Assembly: GCF_019112545.1 (NCBI RefSeq)
Contig: NW_025064895.1
Location: 612,049-676,048 of the forward strand
Direction of reading: 5' to 3'
Origin: Guyanagaster necrorhizus
Lineage: Eukaryota > Basidiomycota > Agaricomycetes > Agaricales > Physalacriaceae
DNA: 64,000 nucleotides
The notes under the pieces are model-generated. The model saw only the letters and a program-made list of their open reading frames with translations, made no database searches and had not been told where the DNA came from. Shown in pieces: positions 57,097 through 64,000 of this stretch (the first letter of the stretch is position 1; every line of letters starts with the position of its first letter). A program made the position numbers and the translations under genes.

Positions 57097-58496
57097 AGAT
57101 GTGGCTTGAATATGCTGTCGGGTAGACGAACACAATGCCTGGCTTTATACCGAAACCACATCCATGAACCTGTCGTGTGGTGATAGTATTTGTATCGTGG
57201 CTATCTTCTGTGATCGAAGAGAGAGATATTCTGCTTATGTTCATTTCGTGTCTTGTCGTTCTTGCTTGCTTGCTACTTGTGAGCGGTTCTACTCGACGGA
57301 TACTGGCCCGACGCGCGAGTTTGCTTTGCTTCAACGGCCCGGCTGAAAGGCCTGTGAGTCGCGCTGGTGGCGGATAGATGGTACATAATCTCTATACAGT
57401 CTGGGGACCAGAGTTTTCTGTGTGGACAATACTGTGTGATGCTACCTTTCTCGAGCCTGCCTACCCATGCAGAGGACAGTGCCCAATAATATGAGATAGG
57501 CGACACCCCAGGACTCAAAAACGGTTGGCAAAATCTACTCAATTGCTCGGTTGGGGTATTATACAGACACTACCTGGGTTCGACTTTTAGTGGCAGGTGC
57601 GATAAGATTCTATGGCACACAAGTCAGCACTATTCAATAGTCTTCCCTAGGCAGCGGGAATGTGTTGGTAGTGCATAGATAAAAGGGCGTAGGCAGGAGA
57701 TCTAGTTATTTCATCAAGAATTGCCACCTTGTACGCGAATAACCTCAGTTAGACGCACCCAAAGAACGGAGATGTTTCGGTTACTGAGCACGCACAACAA
57801 AAACTTATACAAGTGCAATGGCGGCGATGCATAAGTCTCTGAGTACCAGAGGGCCGTCATCATCCTGGTATCATCGGTCCAATCCACCGGCCAATCGAGC
57901 AGGAAATCGATCGAAAGATAGACTTTCTCATTTCGCCGACCATCGGTCTCATCGCAAGATTTGCCATGATATAATCGAATGTGTTCTGGACTTGGAAAAT
58001 ATCCCAGCGTAGTACATTGAAGCTTTCGCTGACAGTGGAAATGCCATGGCCCCGCTACGTCAACTATGCTGTCCGTCGGGACCAATGATTCACATGTTAA
58101 ACGCGTTGAACGATCCCGTCGGTCCATCATATTTTTATTTTCCTGTTTTTGAGGATGTACGTACAATTGATGTGTGCCACGACTTGACTAAGGTGAGACC
58201 AATAGTCATCAGGCCTCGGGAGCTACATATTGTATGAATTGGCCAGGGCGGGACGTCACTGAAAGGCAACATGAAAAGCAGCAGAAGCAGCACCTTCGGT
58301 CGAATCTTCCCGATGCTTACTGACAAAGAATCACCAATGCCAACGGAGAAACGCTCAAACTCCATTAATGGAAAGTGCATTTCTAAATGTAGAAATTTTA
58401 TGCATCTGAGCAATACACGCTTACATAAAGTCCAGCCCTAATTTTGTACCGTATTTCATTTTGGGAGTGCTGCGCCGCTTCTCGCAATCCACCTCC
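57097..58496. other. Interval with possible small reverse gene
   Basis: Reverse frames at 58135-58413 (EFERFSVGIGDSLSVSIGKI, then a hydrophobic KVLLLLLFMLPFSDVPPWPI) and 57714-58166 (ending CVLSNRNISVLWVRLTEVIR) could be exons of one unidentified gene. No domain or decisive splice pair was found. The forward ORF 57177-57377 is hydrophobic but lies in the likely 3' flank of the RING gene. Confidence 0.35.
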
Positions 58497-61400
58497 ATGT
58501 CCTTCTGGTCGACGGCGCACTCCTCCAAGTGGGCGGAGGATGTCGCCGACGCGGGCTCCAACGATAATGGAATGTCTCGTACGAGTACGCTACCTGTACC
58601 CGTCCTATCGACCCCCCGCGTAAAACAAAGGATGATACCGAAGCCGTTCAGGGCGTTTTTGAAGCACTTTCGTCGTCGACTAGCCCCGCCGACCTCACGC
58701 TCGATGATGGATGCTATTGACCACGCTATGAACCACCCCCATGACCTCAGCCCCTCCCTCGAGAACGAGAAGGACGAAATTGATGAAGTCGTGGTTGACC
58801 GATGTTGGTCGGAAGAGTACGCGAGCTCTTCACATTCTTCCGACGTGATCGACACCACTAGTGGCTTCGGAGATATATTTGAGGAACACAATAGTACTTC
58901 CGCATGCCACCGGGCAGGATTTTGGGCCTCTTGTAGACCTCTTATCTTCATCAGATGGCGACTATGGCGTTGTCTTCGAGATTTTTTTGATCCTCGCTTC
59001 GAAAATCTTGCCGTGGAACTGGATTATCAAAAGGAGGTCTGGGAAGTTTCGAAGAGTTTGGCTCTATGGGCGTCCATATTCTTCTTGGTGAACTGGTTGA
59101 TGGGGCTGTTATCCATCCCTACGCCCACCGTTCTTGCCGACAAGGTTAGTGAGCCCACGTCAATCTCCCTTGAAATGATGCGAATCCATGCGCAGATTTT
59201 CTATTTCGCCATCGGCCCTGTCCTGACATTCCCCATCCTTGTGCTATGTCTGTACGATTTTCCCCTCAAATATTCGTTGTTCTTCCAGTGTTTCGTCTGT
59301 GTATCGGCCTGGTCCTGGTTCGTACTATCCTTGTCCGTCAACCATACCCCCTCATCATCGTCATCATCATCTAGGTCGTTCTATCAAGTACTATATGTAT
59401 TTCTATGTGGGTACTACAGCCACGAAGTGCATGCCTTTACCTGCGGCAGTAAAGATTTTTTATCGACGTTTTAGTAAGTCGAGAACGATTCGCGTCCAAA
59501 TTTTGTGCTGACAGCTCATAGCTACACCTCTGCTCTGCAAACAGTGGCACTATTCGGCCTGAATCTTAGCCGTCTCCCAGCCATGATTGGCGCGCTCTCC
59601 TTTCTCGTCTTTTCAACAGTGTTGATCATCCCTCACCATATATTGTGGTATCGAAGTGCGAATTTCCCGAACTTCTCTCATCGTAAATCTAACCCTGCTC
59701 CCAGATATCATCAACTTCTTGGCGTTCCAGGGCTTTCTTTTATACATGCACTATCAGCGGGACATCTCTGCCAGAAGATTACACATGACGCGGATACGAC
59801 TGAAATTGCAGGTACACAAGACCACCAAGGCCCAATTGAATGAACGGAAGGCGGCAGATTCAAAGTACCGTCTCACCAGTTATGTTTTCCATGATAAGTC
59901 TGCAATTTTCCTATATCTACTATCTTCCTTACTGTTTATTTACAGGTCCGCGTTCCTCTGAATACGGCTAGTGAGTCATCTGCATTTCTGATTTGTCACG
60001 ATGCTAACTTGCATTCGAATTAGTCTTGGCTGTACAGAATATGGATGCATCTGGAACGGTCCCTAGGAGTCAGCTGTTGGAATTCAATGCTCTTGAAGGC
60101 AGCCTTAGTCAGATGTCGAAAGGCAAGTCAATGTTATTATTCTTTTCTTACTTATTTCCTGATGCGTGCATGTAGTTCTCAACGATGTCTTGGACTTGTA
60201 AGCCCCTTTCATAAACTTGCTAAGCCCTATGATATTGACAATTTTTGTATTCGCAGTAATCGGATGGATAGTGGTAAATTCGAAGTCCTGACGAGGGTAT
60301 GTCCTTGTCCAATAGTGCAGTCAAATGTCGTCTAATACACTACAGCCGTATGCCTTTCATCAAGTTTTGCGCTCCATGTTCTTACCGCTGGAACTTGCTA
60401 CCAATGCGCGTGAATTAGACTTTGAAAGGGACTTGGACATGAAAATTGATGATGTATGCCCTTCCATGTCAGTCGTGGTTGCATATGCTGACCACTTTCA
60501 TACGTTCGTACAGTTTGCTAGGCGAGCCGAGTATAAAGCTCTCGGTGAAAGTGATGAAAATATCGAATTGCTCTTGCGGGATAATCCAAGCGGTGAATTG
60601 GTGATGGGCTTGGTTGCTGGGGATGAAAACCGGCTAAGGCAGATTGTCACAAATCTTGCGAGGTGAGCACCCTGCAGTGTCTGGGCTATACATAACTAAT
60701 TGGGCTCTGATCCAAAGTAATGCATGTAAATTTACTCCGAAAGGTGGAAAACTCAAAATTTCGACTCGGCTTATTCTCCCAGAGGCGAGCGCTGGTGTGG
60801 ACAGTGAAGATGACACTAAGGCGTCACATTCAAGAACGACGTCATTAGACAAAGAGCATGAAAAGACTGAACGCACCCGTTCGTTATCGGTGAAGGAGCT
60901 TGAGGAACATAACAAGCAGTTGGGCGGGGCGCAGCGTTGTTTCGAGAGAGAGAAGATTGTGGTTAGAATTGAGGTTACGGATACAGGAATTGGCATACCA
61001 AGTCATGATATGACCGACTCCAAACTTTTCTGTAAGTATCCGGTCTTTATTGTCGGTCCTCTCAACTAATCAAACACCCCAGCTGCTTTCACGCAGACAG
61101 AGCAAGGAAGGCTACAAGGTATGCTTCGTGATCTGTCTCTTGAAGTCTATAATCATGAAGATGTCTTCTAGGCGGTAAGGGAACAGGCCTTGGACTAGCT
61201 TTGGTACGCCGAATCGTGAAGCTTAGTGGAGGTCGCCTGGGTGTCCGCTCAAAAGTTGGACAAGGATCGACATTTTGGGTGGAACTTCCTCTTGGCGTTG
61301 GACGTAAAGTCTTGCAACCGGCGCGGGAGCCTGTCTCCGGGACTCCTGATCCATCCTTCATGAATATGTATACACTCACCAGTAGAGCGGGTGAAGACTC

Positions 61401-62542
61401 GCTGCAGTCGGCGAAAGCGAGCGCGGAGGGGACCGACGCGATAAGAGCCACGCCAACATCTCCGTCGACTCGCTCCGCTTCGGCGCTACATGGGCTTATG
61501 AATCAAGGTACGTTGTTTTTGCATGGTGCGCCATCATAGTAGTCTGTAACTCGCTTTTTTTCAAAGGCGGTAGTGTTGAACTAAGCCTAGCAAAATATGA
61601 CTCCCATTCACCTGTACCAACGAGGACCATCGGGGATCGTTCCACAGGGACGGAGTTTCCACGGGCTTACATGGATTATGAAGACTCGGAAGATTCTCCT
61701 TCCTCTCAAATCGTCCTTCCGCCTCTCCTCGAAGAAAATAACTCTAACGGGACAATAACAGGACAGACATCACGGAATCGACCAAGCTTCATTGTTCTGC
61801 CCAGTCCTCACTCCTTCGTACTCGACCCACAGCAGTCACCTACGGCTAATCCCCCGTCGCCTTCTATCACTCGAGGTTCTCTAACGAACTCGAGCTCAGT
61901 ACTGTTCCACCAATACCAAGTCCTCGTTGTAGATGACGATGCTTTGACGCGCCGGTTAATGACAAGGATGCTAGAACGGTTAGGCTGCTGCGTGACGACG
62001 GCGGAGAATGGGGAGATTGCGCTTGGAATTTTGTTAGGACAAAGTCCTGAGATGAAAACGCCTGCGAGTGACAACTCGGTGCCCATTTTGGACAACTTGA
62101 CTCCTCCGACGCAGAGGAGGTTTATGGTAGTGTTTCTGGATAATCAGATGCCAGTGATGTCGGGGTTGAAGACTGTGGCGTATCTACGGGAGATTGGGAG
62201 GCGCGATTTCGTTGTTGGAGTTACTGGTACGGCCAGTCTTTTTGTAATTGCATGCAGCAGCTAACGGGCCTATCCTCGCATGCAGGTAATGCTTTGATTA
62301 CCGATCAAAAGGTTAGTTTTTCTTTTTCTCATATTAGCTCTTTGACACTCACGATCGTTTCTCTCTGTAGGAGTATCTTGAAGCTGGCGTCGATCAGTGA
62401 GTTTTCTTTTCTCGTTCCCCTTCTACGGAAAGTTGACGCGCTCATCCGTAGCGTTCTTACCAAACCTGTACTGGAACGAAGTCTCACGCATATGTTACAC
62501 CTCGCGGAGCACCGCCGCAAATCAGCAGCAGCGGAGTCATAG
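58497..62542 (+). CDS. Membrane-bound hybrid histidine kinase with C-terminal receiver
   Basis: Roughly 15 exons encode about 1,090 residues. The start [16 protein letters not shown] was preferred over upstream non-ATG codons. The N-terminal third has several membrane helices ([60 protein letters not shown]). Kinase core: H-box [11 protein letters not shown] split by an intron, [11 protein letters not shown]-box [20 protein letters not shown]1 [11 protein letters not shown]-box and G2 [20 protein letters not shown]. After a Ser/Pro-rich linker comes a receiver: [20 protein letters not shown], the phospho-acceptor Asp in [12 protein letters not shown], Thr/Gly of GVTGNAL and Lys of LTKP. One intron (60123-60175) has a GC donor. 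The donor next to the H-box histidine lacks GT, so activity is in doubt. It likely feeds a phosphorelay to Ypd1 and a response regulator. Confidence 0.82.
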
Positions 62543-62720
62543 CACTTGTCTTACCTTCACTCCTCTCATCGACGTCACCCTGATATTTCCATCTCTCTGT
62601 TTTGGGTCCTTTCCTTGGGTTCATTGGGGACATTTAATATGTATCACGTAGAATTTATATTGCAGTTTTGTAGGCACACTGTATACTAGTAACATCTTAC
62701 GAAATATTGAATAATGAGTA
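62543..62720. other. 3' flank of the histidine kinase gene
   Basis: Pyrimidine-rich, then AT-rich sequence, probably the 3' UTR. Nothing else is seen before the MITE. Confidence 0.4.
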
Positions 62721-62805
62721 CAGTTGACTCTCTCATAACCCATAGCGGTCGGTGGACCCTCAGAACTATGGGTTACGAGGGGTATGGGTTATGAGAGAGT
62801 CACTG
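62721..62805. mobile_element. 85-bp MITE with pogo-like inverted ends and TA target duplication
   Basis: One end reads CAGTTGACTCTCTCATAACC and the other, reverse-complemented, CAGTGACTCTCTCATAACCC, so the arms match over about 22 bases apart from one extra T. Both ends are bordered by TA (62719-62720 and 62806-62807), the target duplication of Tc1/mariner/pogo transposons. The CAGT(n)GACTCTC start is typical of pogo-type ends. The middle repeats ATGGGTTA motifs and encodes nothing. Confidence 0.75.
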
Positions 62806-62807
62806 TA

Positions 62808-63322
62808 GTTACATCTAGAGCAATACCCGAATTATGGTCCGTTTAATTTACTTTCTGGACATCAAGCTTCAAGCTTCAAGCAGAATTCTTTCCTGTTGAA
62901 TCATTGTGATAGCACATAGCTGTTATGCTCTCCAAACAACTGATAGCACCAAAGTGCTCGTCTAAAAGATGGCTACTGTAGACAGTTCTGGTGGTCGGCA
63001 TAACTGGGACTGCCATGAATCCTGAGGGGCCCCTCGTGAACTCTGCCAGGTTATGTTCCATTCCAGGCGCGACGAAAAATTGAAAGCACGAAACAGGCCA
63101 AAATGGAAGAACCGCCCCCATCGCTGTATGTCTCAACATGTTGAAAAACCCAAACCATAGAACAGCCTTTTTTTGTACATGCAAAACAGCCAACGCCGGT
63201 ACTTGTGACGAAGCAGCTTGAAGCATTCATGCATGTGCTCGATACATGGCCTGATGAATGATGTAATATAACACAGGGACATATGTATCATAGGGCATAG
63301 TAAAGCAAGGACGCGAAAACAC
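62808..63322. other. Intergenic, no recognised gene
   Basis: Reverse frames 62876-63226 and 63133-63372 lack domains and overlap the 3' flank of RPL11. CAAGCTTCAAGCTTCAAGC near 62863 is a small 8-bp tandem repeat. Nothing else is seen. Confidence 0.4.
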
Positions 63323-64000
63323 TTATTTCTGAAAACACAGATGTAGTAAGCAAACTGAATCAAGGAAAACAAGGGTATACTGGCTCACCAAGATGATGCC
63401 GTCGAATCGTTGCTTGAACCATGCCATCGTATCGTCCTTCTTGATGCGATGAGAGAAGCCAATACGAGCCTTCTTCTGTTTCCGCCTTGCCACACGAGCA
63501 CCAGGACGTCCCATAACCACGTAGAAGTCCATACCGAAGATACCAATAGTAGGGTCATACCGAGCCCCCAAGTCGATATGCTCTTGGATACCGAAGCCAA
63601 AGTTCCCCGTCTCGGAGAAGTTCCTTCGTCTCAGCTCGTACTCCTTCACCTTCAAACCACGCTCCAAAATCTCCTCAGCCTTGGGGCCTCGGATTGTCAC
63701 ATGGACAGCAATTTTTTCGTTACGACGGATACCGAAGGTACGGACAGTGTAACGGGCTTTCGAGGTGACTGGTGTCTGACCAGTGAGCTGTTCCAAGACC
63801 TTCGATGCACGGGTCAGACGATCACCAGATTCACCAACGGAGATGTCTGTGAGTATACTAGTTCAGCACGTCGCTTCACTTCCCCAGTGAATGTACGCAC
63901 TGATGACAAGTTTGTCAATCCGGGGCTCCTTCATGGGGTTGGTGGGCGTCGCCTTTGTGTCGGCCTACAAACATGGTGATAAAACTAAAGGTCAACAACA
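63323..64000 (-). CDS. RPL11: 60S ribosomal protein L11 (uL5), 5' end beyond the window
   Basis: Visible exons: 63964-63901, 63846-63389 and a final 6-nt exon 63328-63323 (Lys-stop). Together they encode nearly the whole protein: [114 protein letters not shown] and [12 protein letters not shown]. uL5 binds 5S rRNA in the large subunit central protuberance. An acceptor (TTTGTAG) precedes ALA-ASP-THR at 63964, so the start codon exon lies past position 64000. The last intron (63329-63388) is 60 nt with no in-frame stop, so unspliced mRNA would extend the protein by 20 residues. Confidence 0.93.

Noticed and set aside
58461..58496. Upstream extension of the histidine kinase starting LGVLRRFSQS
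   Set aside because: The first codon is TTG, not ATG. The first in-frame ATG is at 58497.
1..64000. CRISPR arrays, operons, ribosome binding sites or riboswitches
   Set aside because: The window is eukaryotic nuclear DNA; no regularly spaced repeats were seen and prokaryotic signals do not apply.

Overview
The window looks like nuclear DNA of a mushroom-type fungus (Basidiomycota, probably Agaricomycetes). Genes are dense and intron-rich, introns are mostly 47-65 nt with GT-AG ends, and gene content includes a DNMT5-type DNA methyltransferase, a DUF6534 membrane protein, a pericentrin-like spindle pole body protein, a hybrid histidine kinase and Ty1/copia remnants. There are no operons, CRISPR arrays or convincing tRNA/rRNA genes. 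Exon structures were worked out by hand from reading frames and splice sites; no alignment or expression data were available.

Region 1 (1-10.5 kb) is a gene and transposon graveyard. A Ty1/copia pol gene is broken into a reverse-transcriptase piece (1-353) and an RNase H piece with two LTR copies (8.09-9.56 kb). Between them lie two decayed metabolic genes, an ABHD11/Imo32-like hydrolase (2.2-3.5 kb) and an ADGF/CECR1-like adenosine deaminase (5.9-7.5 kb). An apparently intact divergent pair of tiny secreted cysteine-rich proteins (3.8-4.1 and 5.4-5.7 kb) sits between those.

Region 2 (10.5-31 kb): a RING/coiled-coil protein, a damaged hypothetical gene, a DUF6534 multi-pass membrane protein, the 7-kb DNMT5 gene (methyltransferase + zinc cluster + SNF2 ATPase + RING, with an N-terminal PCNA-binding-like motif), a CTD-interacting-domain RNA-processing factor head to head with the small cytochrome oxidase assembly gene PET117, and a REG1-like PP1 regulator.

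Region 3 (31-38 kb) is gene-poor apart from ornithine carbamoyltransferase (ARG3). It contains a tandem duplication in which the second copy lacks exactly a GT-AG intron-like 52-nt segment, and a solo LTR fragment related to the copia element in region 1.

Region 4 (38-49 kb) is a run of housekeeping genes: the PACT-domain spindle pole body protein, cardiolipin synthase CRD1, an allantoate-permease-type MFS transporter and orotate phosphoribosyltransferase URA5. Region 5 (49-64 kb) is sparser: a second RING/coiled-coil gene, a TRAIP-like RING E3, a hybrid histidine kinase whose H-box exon has an abnormal splice donor, an 85-bp pogo-like MITE, and ribosomal protein uL5 (RPL11) running off the right edge.

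The best candidates for a second look are the PIP-box-like motif in a DNMT5 with no visible chromodomain, the intronless tandem copy at 37.15-37.35 kb, the H-box donor defect in the histidine kinase, and the divergent pair of small secreted proteins.
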